The notes under the pieces are model-generated. The model saw nothing but the letters and a program-made list of their open reading frames with translations. It ran no database searches and was not told the DNA's origin. From Seriola aureovittata (taxonomy: Eukaryota > Chordata > Actinopteri > Carangiformes > Carangidae), in assembly GCF_021018895.1 (NCBI RefSeq), contig NC_079379.1:22004276-22068275 (forward strand): DNA of 64,000 nucleotides, read 5' to 3'. Both the position numbers and the translations under genes were made by a program. This document shows positions 1-12,165 of the stretch, one piece after another (position 1 is the first letter of the stretch; every line of letters begins with the position of its first letter).

Positions 1-3000
1 CTTTCAGTGTGCATGCCTGGAAATAAGAGAGCGGTGTGTATCAGTTTCGTGTCCATTCAATGATATCACTTACTGTAACTCTATACGGCGTCAAGGGACA
101 CTGAGTGGGCGCTCAAGTCCTTTTCGCTGTTGTCCAAACTGTTGTCCCAAGGCTGTGGGGCGTACGTATAAGGAGTAATGTAATATTCTATATTATAAAT
201 GCTGCAAGAGTCAGATGACTACGAGTTAAGAGGTGATCATACACACAAGTAACTGTATGTAACAGGGTTTAAAACTTCAGACAAAATCTTTGAGTAATAT
301 GTCCCCGCCTTTTCATTGAGGTCAAGGCTCCCGCAGACAAATGATACGCGAGTAAAAATATCCCTTATAAGTCAGCTTATTATTAAGAAATATGAGGGCC
401 AAGAGAAATGATCACACTCGCTGTATTAATATTTGATCATTGTGAAATCATTTTAATCTCCTTTTGTAATTAAACTCTTGACAGTCATGTAATGGAGGTT
501 CGGCAAAAGAAATGTGGAAAATATCACATAACTATTTAATTAGTTCCTGAACTCATTAGAGAATCTCTGCATATACATTGGCCATAAATCTGATCATTCA
601 TAAGGGAATGACATGGTGGGCCATTCCACACAGAGAAAGGGAAAATATTCTGTTGTGATGTCCTTTATTTGTCAAACTGGGATAATTAAGCTAAGTGCAA
701 ATAAATAATTACTTATGTATGAATTTATAGTGGGAAAAAAAGAATATGAGAGACAGATGCATATGCAATAACCAGCTTAATGATCTCTCTTTCCTTCTCC
801 TCTGCTCACAGTCTCGCAGGAGTCTCAGTAGGGACGACCTGTCACAGGGCAACAGGAGAAAAAATGGAGTGCATTCAGCAAACACAAAATAGAGCTGTTG
901 GTTTTTCCTCCCCCGGCGGAGCCGAGTTCATGGTCAAAACATTCTCTTTTAGCGTAGCATCTATAAACTGTGAGCCTGAGATTTGTCCCACTGCGTATCG
1001 AGGAGCTCAGATCATGACATCTTCCACATATCACTTTTGACATTTTACATTTTCAGCCGATGCCTTCATCCTGAGTGACTCTCCGCAGATCGCAGAAAGA
1101 TTCACAAGCAACCAAAAAAATGAGGAGCGCAAATGCTTTTGGAGCCTTAGTGGCTTTAAAATATTCATGTGACCACAGAAGGATCATGTAAGTGCAAAGT
1201 GAAGGAGGAAGGAGAAGAAATAGCAGAAGCGCTAAGGAGGGATGGAAGGGATTTTTCCCCTCATAGGAGGCATATCATCTGTGCCGCTGGACTAAGCAAC
1301 TTTGTTAAGGCAGTATCAGTCACTCTTTCCTCTCCAGAGCCTTCTGAGACTCATTAGGACCTCCCTCATAGCTGTAAAACTCGTCATGGTCCGCTCCCCG
1401 AGCAGCACGACGGGAATCTTTTTAGGCATCTGGCTGTGCTTCAGAATATGTCTGACCCCAACATAGTGAAGACATTTTCCCTTACATCTCATGTCTTGTT
1501 TTATTTCCGCTCACATGTTACTGTACTGTACTCCCCAGCAGCTACAGTATTCTCTGCACTTGATTAGGGTCATAGTCGGATACATGAGCAGTAATTTGCA
1601 CGGAGCAATTATGAATGAATTCTACACAACCCATTACATACAAGATGCTCTTATCTGTAATGGGACTGAAGTGTTAACGTTGTAAGGTGCACTGAGAATG
1701 TGAGCGTGGGAATTAAAGTTAAGAGTAGTAGTCATAGGTAGTGTCATTGATAGTCGGCGGTAATTCTTCTCAGGTTAATTTCTGACAAACATTAATTTGA
1801 AAACTCCTGACTAATCAAGTGCACTTATTTAAGATCACTGTGTTAAATGTCCTTTTTACTAAAGACAATTTAAAGTGAGACGAGTCAAATCTCTTCCTAT
1901 TAATTCACGTAATATTTAAAATAGGATTTGGTGGGCATGAAATTTTACATTTGAAATTTGTACAGTTTGGACTACAAAAACCGAAGCCTCACAAGATGTC
2001 CAGTCTCTCTTAATTTCAAGAGGAGGTGTTGTGCAAATGCCATCCAGTCTCGGGCTCCACACACACACACACCCCACCTCCTTACCTGTTTTTGGATTAG
2101 CTGGGAGTTAGATGGAGGCAGGCGCTGCCAAGACGGTGACGGCGGAGCAGCTCACTCTGAGCTTCAAAACCGTTCTAATAGCATTCCCATCAGCCTCACC
2201 TGCACTTGGTGGTTTTCTAATTGGCGCAGATGAATTAAAACGACTTTGGTGAATCTAATGGCTTTACTTACACATGTAAAGAAACCAGAGCACTATAGAG
2301 CATGTGTGCACCAACCTCAGCTCACAGACAGCAGGTATTTCTGCTGCTGCAGTGGAGGCTGAGGGATCATGACTGTAACAGCTCAAGCACAGGAGGTGAT
2401 GCAGCAGGAATATTTCTCCTCTGTGGATACGAATGACCTCTCCCACTAAGCTCTGTGTACCACACTGTCTTAACAGCTAAGAATACGCTAAAGGTTGTGA
2501 TATGTTGAATGTGTGAACTTGATTGTTATGCTTAACAGTATAATGTATTCAATCAATAATTAATAGTAATTCTAATAATCTTTAGTTTGCATAATACCAA
2601 AGAGCAGCAACAGTGGTACCACCTTTGCTTTCTTTAGGGTTTCACAGTGCGGTTTGAAGTTTGAAACCTCCTAAAACCTAAAAGAAGGTTTTTCTGAAAA
2701 ACCTAATTACTCCACCTCTGAAGTAAATACAAACATGAAAAAAAAACATTTGAGACCTTAAACTTTTGACTTTATTGTAAATTATTACAATCAATATATA
2801 TTTGTTAACTCAGTTCAGTTCAACTTTTTTTTTTAAGTATTTTATTTTAAAATGTTGATGACCATCAGGATAAAACACAATGATTTACAATGAAAGCAAA
2901 AGGTTTAAGGTCTGAAATGGTTTTTATTTCATGTTTCTATCTGCTTCAGAGTAACGAAGGTTTTAGTCTGAGTCACCCGGAGTCTTGGCGAGCTGGTTAG

Positions 3001-4185
3001 CAGCTTGAAGTCAGTGTCTGAATCTTCTAAGTTGTTGTCTTTGTTGTTTTCATCGAGGTAACTGCTGTGATCAGCTTCAATATTTCACCTTCATGACACG
3101 AATTTCACCACATCACGAGGAATGTCTTTGATCACGTGTCTTAAAAAAGTCTAAATCATATACGACGAGTTTACGTCTCATCAGGTATCAAGGGTTTAAA
3201 GGAGTATTCCAGCGATTTAGCGCAGATTTCTTTTAAAAACATGGTGAAAAATCAAAATCTACCTGCCCACATTCCTCAAACTTCACACCCCCAGTTTCTA
3301 ACTCCATCTCAAGTCTGAAGCACAAGTCGAGATAACCTTGATGATGTTTTTTTTCCCCGTCCATCAGGCTAATTGCTTTTCCTCACAACAAGTGAACTGA
3401 GCGTCGTGTGTTGGTGCAGTCCCCCTTTAGGTTGCAGTTCAGTCATTCAGCATGAAAAAACTGGATCTTTTTCTCTGTCCGTTGAAATTGTCTGCAACTC
3501 CTTTTGTCGAAAGCAAACAGTGATTTAAGTTTGTCTGCTGCGAAGCATCTGTGCTGTACATTCATGTTTTCTACTACAATGGAAAACCTTTATAACACTC
3601 TCCTCTCTGTGTTGCTTTACAGTCGGAGTGTACTCCAAAGAAATAGGATAGATTAATAGACTCAGACGTGTCAGACATCGCCTGTGTGATCGTGTACTCG
3701 GCAGCATCGCCTATTAATCCCAAATACAAAACTGTCAGATAATCTGTGGTAATAAAACAACAGAGGATGTATTTGCAGAGCTGATCCACAGTCTTTGCCA
3801 GCCCCTCGCTGCTGATGCCAAACACCGTCCCCGTCTCTCTGCAGAAATGAGTGCTTCTCTACTGGAGAACATCAAGTGCCTTATTTAATTTGCAATATTG
3901 ATCTTTTTCCTTCTTGAATTGTTTGATGCTCACCACCATGAAGAGACGACAAAGTGCAATCTAATTGATTTGGCTCAGTTAGGAACAGAGGTTGACTGAG
4001 CTTGTTGCGATCAGAGGACAAGCGATGCTGAGAAGCGGCGTATTAGCTCAACACCATGTTGGAAAATGTTAGAAAATAACACGCATGTGGTAATTTCATA
4101 ACCACTCGCGCTTCCTTTAATGCCTCCCTAATGCTCGCTGACTTAGTGTGGAAATGAATTTTTCTGTTTACCAGAATCTGAGACA

Positions 4186-4188
<3 letters not shown>

Positions 4189-4219
<31 letters not shown>
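4189..4219. repeat. (TG)n microsatellite
   Basis: About 15 uninterrupted TG units in intron 1. Confidence 0.95.
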
Positions 4220-4223
<4 letters not shown>

Positions 4224-4431
4224 TCCAAAGCAGCACAGAATGCTTTCAAGACGCACTTACACGCTTTCCAGCGTTTGTCTGCAGTTTTAACTGACACTCG
4301 ATGAGTAATTGAAATAAAAAATGAAGGCGGTCTGGTCATTATGAGTTATGATGATTCAGTGTATTTTGATAATGCAGCCTGAGATGAGTCCCAGAAAACG
4401 ATGTACATTAAGCTGCAGTTTTCATTTTCAA

Positions 4432-4459
4432 CCCCCCCCCCCCCCCCCCCCCCCCCCCC
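4432..4459. repeat. poly(C) tract, 28 bases
   Basis: Twenty-eight consecutive C. The length may be affected by sequencing error. Confidence 0.9.
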
Positions 4460-4802
4460 ACATCCTAATGACAATTTTATGGGAAACTTCATTAGGCGGC
4501 GGGATGTCGAACCGATAAACATCAGCTCATGTTAATCGGGGGATAAAGTGGCCTTGCTGCGGTCCTCTCATGTTGGAAGTCCACTAAAGAAACAAAAGAA
4601 GGTTTTATTGTTGGGGTTGCAGGGTGTTACCTGACAGATGATTTATTATTAATTAATAACATGCTTAAAATGATTTATCTTTGCAGCTCCGTCCTTTTCT
4701 TTTCTCCCTATTCACTGAGGACTTGCATCCACTGGGGCTTGGTGCTTTGTTGTACACAGTGGTCTACAGATAGCCTAATGAAGAGAAAGTATTACACGCT
4801 GC

Positions 4803-4824
4803 GCTGCTGCTGCTGCTGCTGCTG
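4803..4824. repeat. (CTG)7 microsatellite
   Basis: Seven CTG units plus one base, in inferred intron 1. Confidence 0.9.
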
Positions 4825-4989
4825 CGGATTGCTAAACAAAGACAGTGATTCATCTAAGTTGTAATCTGAGCGGAGAACAGCAAACGAGTGTCTTCTAGTG
4901 TTAGAACAATGTTTTGGGATCACACAGGTCTGTAATATAGTATCAGGTCTCAGCCAGTCATGTGCTCCACCTCTAGTATAATGGAGACT

Positions 4990-5006
4990 ACCTACCTATC
5001 TATCTA

Positions 5007-5054
<48 letters not shown>
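4990..5054. repeat. (TCTA)n(TCTG)n(TCTA)n compound microsatellite
   Basis: Tetranucleotide runs switching from CTAT to CTGT and back, ending at a hAT-like repeat end. Confidence 0.95.
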
Positions 5055-5055
<1 letters not shown>

Positions 5056-5150
5056 TAGGGCTGTGTATTGGCAATAGTTGTTGTTGTGTAAAGAAGACAT
5101 CACCATATGGTTAGAAAAAATATTCCGTATCATTACATAAACATTACATG
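5055..5150 (+). mobile_element. hAT-like MITE fragment (TAGGGCTGTGTATTGGCAA type)
   Basis: The sequence TTAGGGCTGTGTATTGGCAA is the recognisable end of a common teleost short element. The remainder is diverged. It directly follows the TCTA/TCTG microsatellite at 4990-5054. Confidence 0.5.
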
Positions 5151-5864
5151 AAAATAAAATTTACAAGTTTTGTTAAACGAAAGGAGATTATCTTGAAACA
5201 CTCCAGGGAAAAACGGGAGTGTTGGCAGGTATCAACTCTTAATATTGGCATAAAGTTAGTGGATGGAAACGTGCATCAACTCACATTTTCTTCTGCTGAT
5301 TTTTCTTGAAATTCGTTCATTTGTAAATTTGACTGATGAAGAGTCAAACCAGTGTGTAAACTTTAGTTGAGGAAAGTTCAAGCACCAGTTTCATTGCATC
5401 TTTAATAATAATTAAACACAACAGAAACGTATGTGGAGGATCAGTTGTCCCTTATTTTCACTATCTTCCTCAGAGATTTGGGAACCAAATCCAGCCCCGC
5501 CCCTTGGCAACTAATGCTGACAACCACCGATACACTTATAATGACACGGTAACCTCGGCTGACGTTCAGTTCAACAGCAGCTGAAAAAATAAACAAATGC
5601 ATGGATTTCTTTTGATGACGTGACAGAGTTTGAGTCTGTTATGGAAAGATCGTGAAAGAAAATCTGTCTTGTACTGTGAGTGTGGTTTATTTTCAGGATC
5701 TCCAAACCCTCAATAAACCCGGAGTTTGTTTCAGCAGAAGCTCGGACTTGATCCCGCTGCTTTCAGGAAACCTCAGAGCAGTTTGATCTTTTACAATCTA
5801 TTGTGTGAAAACAGAATATTTTATGATGAGAAACATTTTGAATTATGTATTGAGGGACATACAT

Positions 5865-5885
5865 ACACACACACACACACACACA
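5865..5885. repeat. (CA)n microsatellite
   Basis: About 10 CA units. Confidence 0.9.
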
Positions 5886-8207
5886 TTATTAACCGATCTA
5901 GGATGTTTGAGAACTAAACTCATTTCATATTCAGCGTTTTTAGGGCACAGTTTAAAATGTTCTATAAATTTGCTTTGGGACTTATATAGCATAGTCAGCA
6001 AGTTGTACAATGTGCCTTATTATAATATTCATAAATGCACTGAGCACTTCTGTAGCGACGGCAAGGTCAGTGAAGCTGCTCAGTTACAGGTTGAAAGTTT
6101 TTGTTCAGTTGTATTTCTCTTCACTGGTAAATATGCATTGATCAGCAGCTCAGCAGAAGCATCCCCAGCAGACATGAAGTAAGACTTGATTTGTGGTATG
6201 GAAACTTTTTTCTTTCCTTTTTTTTTTTTTTTTAAATCATTGAGTTTGTGTCCAATATTTACATTGTACTACTGACATCTTTATCATCTGAGGAGCAGGA
6301 GGTGGGCTGTGAAGTTCAGTCAGGTTATGGCTAAAAACTGATGCCCACACAAACGCTCTCGCCTCCTTTTATGTCTCCTGGATTCTTCTGAACCCTCGTT
6401 GCATCCTGCCTCTGTGGGCCGCTCGATGGAAATACAAACGCTAATGCATTTTAAAAGACCACCATAAGGAGTAAATGCACAAACTTAGCTTCTTCTCCTC
6501 TTCTCGTGTTGACATGCAGGGAGGGGAACGCCAGAATTTACCCGAAAACCTTTTAAGGACACAAATTAATTTTACTGTGGCTGATTCTTTCCCTGCTCCT
6601 CGACCTATTTATTTAAATCCAGCTCATTAAAATTTGCGGATATTTGCTGGACACTTACCGTTGATGTGTTATCCTACAAAAACCTCCCGTCTATTACACC
6701 CTCCTGTTTAATGCGGCTGCTCATGATGTCGTGGATTTGTCAAGCAAAATCTTCTGGCAAGTTGAGAACGCTTTGATAATCTCCTCGTGAGCAACCTTTT
6801 AAATGAACAGGTGCCAAGATAAATGCACCCTGCAACTATCCTAAGCAAACAACACAAATGAAATGCTGTCACACAAAGTGGAAGTTTGTAGCAGTTCTGG
6901 CATCTTTAAGGCGATTTGAACCCTTGAAGGCCTTAAAAAAAAAAAAAACTTGTGCGCTTGGAGCAGCCCTGCCACCCAAAGGGATCTTTGGGGAACTTTA
7001 ATGTTCTTACAAAACCATTCTAAATTTGTGAGTCACCCCGAGGAGAAGAAGAGCATCCCTAAAGATCCCATGATTTCTGCAGTGAAAATGTTCTTTTGTA
7101 TTTGTGTAATGCTGCAGCCATTACCACTGAGTTTGGCGGATTAAAATCGCTGGCTACCGAACACTTTCGCAAGAGGACAGAGTTTGACTTCCACAGAGAT
7201 CCACAGAATGGAGTCCCCGACTGGCTGGGTGTATTTATGATGCTTCACAGGCCGGATACTGAAATGAAAGAGGCACCACTCGAGGGGCTCTCTGTCTTAA
7301 TCCGTGGACATTATCGCTACACTGTAAGCGGGTCTTGGCTCGTTACCTCGCAGTAGAGAGCCAGGCTGGCAGGGTTGCAGGGAGAGAGGCAGAAAGGAAA
7401 GGGGAAGGAGGGAGGGCCTCGCCCGGCCGCCGAGAATGTAATCTCTAGATTAGGGGGCGAGACGAATTCCTGCTGCCAGCCTGACCTTGTCAAGGCAATG
7501 GAGGAGCCAGAGTGAAATTGAGATTTCAGGACAGGAGCGAGTCGAGGCGTTTTTTTTTTTTCTTTTTTTTTTGAGTGGTAGCGTTTCTCTTTCAGGGGTC
7601 GTAGCCTTGACACCATGATTCATGCTAAACGTGTGTGGTCACACTGGTAGCACACATGAAATGTGTGTGCGGCAAACTGTGTCTGGCACTGACCATGCTG
7701 CCCTGAAACCCTCTGCAGTCAGTCTTTATGGGAGGGAGAAACAACATGACCGAAGCAGCGCAGTTTGTCTCAATGTAATGAGACTGGGAAATGGCATTGT
7801 TCTCAATTTCTTCATCGTATGCACAGACGGCGCAGATTTCAGTATTAATGCATGGACACACTTGTTGTTTTTACGTTACACCACAGAATGACTAAGGGCT
7901 TGAATGCTGCCTTTGTCATTTAGACAGGAGTGAAGTCGTCATAAGGGCTGAACAAATTAATCCAAATATTATCGTGCAATATCCAAATCACAAGAGCTGC
8001 AATCTTTTTGATAAAGGTAGAATATGTCACAACGTACCATAAATTAAGCATTAGCTGAAGCTGCAGTATAGCTACTTGGTTTTGTATGACCAGTATCTTA
8101 CTGTGGTTAGAGTTAGCTAGCATTAGCAACTTATAGCTAATCATTGTTTTGTAGTTATGACTCTTTTTCACTGTACCATCACTCCCGCTTCAGCAAGTGT
8201 CTCATTT

Positions 8208-8310
8208 TTAAGGTCCCATATTTTACACTATAGTGTTCATATAGAACCTTGACCTGCTTTAGAATCAATAAAAACAGGGAAATTTCACTTTATACAATAT
8301 ATGGCCTTAA
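8208..8310 (+). mobile_element. 103-bp internal-deletion derivative of the same MITE
   Basis: Begins TTAAGGTCCCATATTTTACA and ends CTTTATACAATATATGGCCTTAA. These are the two ends of the longer elements brought together, with a subterminal GACCTGCTTTA block kept from the right side. The internal hairpin region is absent. Confidence 0.7.
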
Positions 8311-10089
8311 AATATGTGATTAAATAAGAGATAAAATGATTCTAAACTCTGATTCGTGGATGTAAATACATGACATCAAGCAAAGTAACACAAACTGTTC
8401 AAACTCCTAATGAAAATTTAGTGTTATAATGTAATATCCCACTGCTCATTGTAAGAAGCTGATTGAAAAATAGGTTTTCAAGGCCTTTTAATTGTGTACA
8501 GGAATTTTCCTTTTGTTAACAAACTTCCATTATTTTCTGTATTATTATCTGTATTTTCATCCTCTTTGGTTTGAATATTTCAACTTTCTGAATGACCTCA
8601 ATGTCCTTGGATTGGGTTTATATAAGCATGTTCTCATGGCCAGAGAATGGAAAATGAGAATAATGATGTGACATTCCTGTTTTTAAGCATTTAATTCATT
8701 TGACTCATAATTGCAGAACAACAAAATAATGAGTCTGTCTGCGGCAGACCGCAGCACACAGCATCAGCTGCATCGGGGAAGTGGCGGAAAGCCGCAGACA
8801 AACTACCACTGTCCTTTTTTTAGAGGAGCTACTGTATGTTTTTATTGCCTCAAACGCTTACTGAAGCAGAAGAGAAACTCACTGTCTTCCAATTTTCAGT
8901 TCAATTATTTACGCAATGAAATACACTGAGAGCTAAGTTCTTTTCATGCAGGTGCATCCTGTCTGTGATGTGGTGAAATGAAGAGCAGCAGAAACAATAT
9001 AACCTTCATAAAATACAAATGAATACAGAAAAAATTGTCACTTTTGCTTGGGGTTTCATGATTAGGAATGCGAGCAGCATCGCCAAAAGATAACAAGTGC
9101 AACTCAACACAAACCATTTTACATCAAGGACAATAAAAGATGAAAATGTCAAGTGGTTCTTCTGTTATTTTAGACAATGTAAGTGTCTATTAATGGCACA
9201 TAAAGGCAGATGTAGCTCCTGACAGTCTGTCTTTACAACATACCTGTAGGTTTAACCACCAACACAAATGAAACACCTTTTATGTACAATAAATTCTGAA
9301 GCACCAGTCAGTTCTGCTTAATTGAACCAAGATGTGGGGGCGCTACCGTATTCCACTCCGTGAAAAGAAAAACACCGGTTGGGTTGTTGTTGATTTTCCG
9401 ACGCTACCTTGGACTCCACAGCTTTAGCTCACACCATTAAAAGGCGTCGCAAAGATTCAAAGTCTGTGTTGAGTCCATTCAAAGTTGGAGACACAAACCG
9501 GTGTCAGACTACCCTTGAACATCCAAAGCAACAGTGAGCTCTCGGATAATTAGTGTTAGAATCAGCGCATACACCAGGGAGAATGTAGTTCTCATTATAT
9601 TTGTTAGCTGTGAACTTTTGCCTCACACATATTGTTTACCAAAGTGCCACCACTAAGGGCATCCAGGCTGCCTTATTAGAGAACTGCTGACCCAGTGCTA
9701 TTTCTCACATTTAAATTAAAGGAACACTGGGCTCTTACCGCTTTGATATTAATGCTAATCAGTTATGGGAAATGAAACTAGGATAATTCAAAAAGTACAA
9801 AGTAAACATTCCTTTATGTTGCAATGTAAAGCAATTACAATAGAGTTTTCTGTTAATAAATACTTTTCTGCACAAACCATGTGCATTTTTTAAAATTTTC
9901 CTCCAGCATCAACTTACATGACAGAACATGTGCGTCTATCTTCCTGGATCTAGTTCGTTGACATTAAAGGGATAGTTCAGGGAAGAATGACTGGATCAAT
10001 ACCACACCATCCCATACAGTTAGCAAACTGTTGTACAGGTTGAATAAATAATATACAGTGATTTAATCTGTGGCAACGTATCTGTTCGT

Positions 10090-10150
10090 TGTTTTTATCC
10101 CCATGACCATCATTGGATAAGAGATGTGGTAAATGGATGGATGGAAAATT
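10090..10150 (+). mobile_element. Possible LINE tail remnant with GGATGG repeats
   Basis: GATAAGAGATGTGGTAAATG followed by GATGGATGGAAAA is like the 3' terminus of RTE-type elements (GATAAGCGGTAGAAAATGGATGGATGG type). It is very short, so this is tentative. Confidence 0.35.
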
Positions 10151-11194
10151 ACACCTATAATAATGATTGGGCTATAGCCCGATTTGGTCTAATAGACAGT
10201 CAATGATGATGACTAAACAATGATCATCGTGTTTATATTTCATATCACACACACCACATGCACTCCCGTAAAAAAGCTCAACCCCACGATAGGCGTCACA
10301 TGACCACGGTATTGCTGTTATGCTGTGGTACTGGTGTCCCCACTAGCAAGGTTAACTAGCTCGAGCAAGTGACTCACTCGAGACACAGAAATGAGTTGTT
10401 TGTCTAATTTATGGTCAAGTGAGTTGCCATAGTTTTCTTATTTAATACAATGCAATTAAAGTTACATCGTGTTTCATAAATGGTTTGTACCCGTTAAAGA
10501 GGCTCAATGAGAATTTAAAGAACTTTTTTTCTCACTAAACCAGTTTCCTTTAATGTGATGGAAGTCAGAATTTTAAAGCTGCAGCTACAGTTATAAATAA
10601 TTTATTCATTTATTCTGTTTGCATTTCAGACCAGAATGAGGTGCAACAGATTCACTACAAAGCGACACATGATCTTATTGGTTATGAATCTCCCTTCCAC
10701 CTTGTCGAGTAACACGTAGGTACACCTGGCGTGCAGACACTTTTTTTTTTTTTTTTTATGATCTCACCCCTCAACATGAAATTGGTAGACTTAATGACCC
10801 AACTGCCTCCGTGCCCAGTTCGACTTTCCGGCGCGCAGTCATGCATAATCCCACAAAATCTACCCAGCTTATGCATTTTAAATGGGAAGGCCTAAATCAC
10901 AGAGCTGCTTTTAAGTGAATGCATTTCTAATAGAAAAGCAGACAGCTGGGATGGTGTCCCATTGTGGGGTGTCATCATCCAGCCAGATGCGTTTTATAGA
11001 CTGTAAATATTTTTTTAATGTGTGCAAAGGTTGTAAAGTGGAGGCGTTTCATGCAGCAGAAACTTTCTGAAAAATCTCAAACATGAAGAACTCAGAAGCA
11101 GATTCTCAAAAGAATAATAATAACTTTGGTTTTTATCAACCAATATGTACCAGCTGCTCAGAGATCTTAAACGCAATGAATAAAACATTGAACT

Positions 11195-11325
11195 TTGACC
11201 CTGTGGAGGAGGGTCTTGGCCCATAAAGTATATTGTTAAATATGTATGTATATGCTGTCCCCCTGATGAGGGCTGTTGCTGCTGGAACATGGTTTTTGTT
11301 ATTGTTGAAGAGCAGATGAAAATAT
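11195..11325 (+). repeat. Dispersed repeat copy A of an inverted pair
   Basis: Contains a 23-base segment (11261-11283, core CCTGATGAGGGCTGTTGCTG) found exactly in reverse complement at 12068-12090. Weaker similarity extends to both sides (TATGTATGTAYAT upstream, GAAGAGCAGMTGAA downstream). Edges are approximate and the family is not identified. Confidence 0.7.
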
Positions 11326-11911
11326 TGATGTATATACGAGAATCTTTTTATGTAGAATCACGAGTATCCTCGCAGATTTAGTTGAACTTGTGGTTGCCTG
11401 GACACAAAGCCTGTCCCTCCAACTTCAAAAGGCCCAATTTACAAATCTCTGTGCCCTGTTTCCATCCTGATTTTATTCTGAAAGTCCTGACCGTATCTTT
11501 CCGCTGCTATTGGGTTTTAATTTCTCAATCCTTGTCATTAAAGCTGGTTGTGTAGTTTCTATGGAAGATTGTAAGTGTCAATTTTGAAAAGTTAAAAAGA
11601 AAAAAAAAAAAGCCTAGCCTTATAAAACTCAACATCTTGAACTACAAAAAAATTTTAAATTATTCCGCCATCGTTGAGTTTTAATAATACATTCATGGTT
11701 TTTGTGCAGTTTTTCTTTGCGATCAGGGTTTATTATTGACATTTCAGTTTCTGCTCCAAATTAAGTTGATTAGGTGATTTACTTTAAAGGTGTTGGTGAT
11801 GGCCAGAACTAAGAAAACAATCCCTTGTTGTAATACCTCAGAATTATCCATGAATCTTAGTTATTATGTTAATCCATTTTTGAGCTTCAAAAATTAAATA
11901 AAAAAAAATGC

Positions 11912-11914
11912 AAA

Positions 11915-11948
<34 letters not shown>

Positions 11949-11951
11949 TAT
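11912..11951. repeat. poly(A) and (TA)n tract
   Basis: About 20 A followed by about 10 TA units. Confidence 0.9.
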
Positions 11952-12034
11952 ACAGGATTAAGTTGCAAAAATGCTCCTCCTCCTCCTCCTCTTCCTTTCA
12001 TCCTCAAACAGAAGTGAGGCAGTGAGAAGAATTC

Positions 12035-12165
12035 AGCTGCTCTTCAGGAGTTAGAAAATCGTATTTGAGCAGCAACAGCCCTCATCAGGGGAACGGGATG
12101 TACATACATATTCAACTAAATATAGGCCAAGTGGTTCCTCCAGAGCCCGCAGAGTCAAGCATAAC
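12035..12165 (-). repeat. Dispersed repeat copy B of an inverted pair
   Basis: Reverse-complement partner of the copy at about 11195, with the 23-base exact match at 12068-12090. Its presence in two places with diverged flanks indicates an old interspersed repeat, not a local palindrome. Confidence 0.7.

Noticed and set aside
3195..3260. Possible dispersed repeat (AAAGGAGTATTCCAGCGATT)
   Set aside because: It vaguely resembles a fish repeat start, but I could not find a second copy or an ordered set of motifs.
4803..4824. CTG repeat as a disease-type expansion
   Set aside because: Only seven units in an intron of a fish gene. There is nothing to suggest instability or function.
4990..5054. 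Regular short repeats that could suggest a CRISPR-like array
   Set aside because: A pure tetranucleotide microsatellite with no spacers, in a vertebrate genome.
9965..10000. TTAAAGGGATAGTTCAGGGA, similar to the start of a common fish repeat
   Set aside because: Only about 20 bases fit, with no further support, so it is not annotated as an element.
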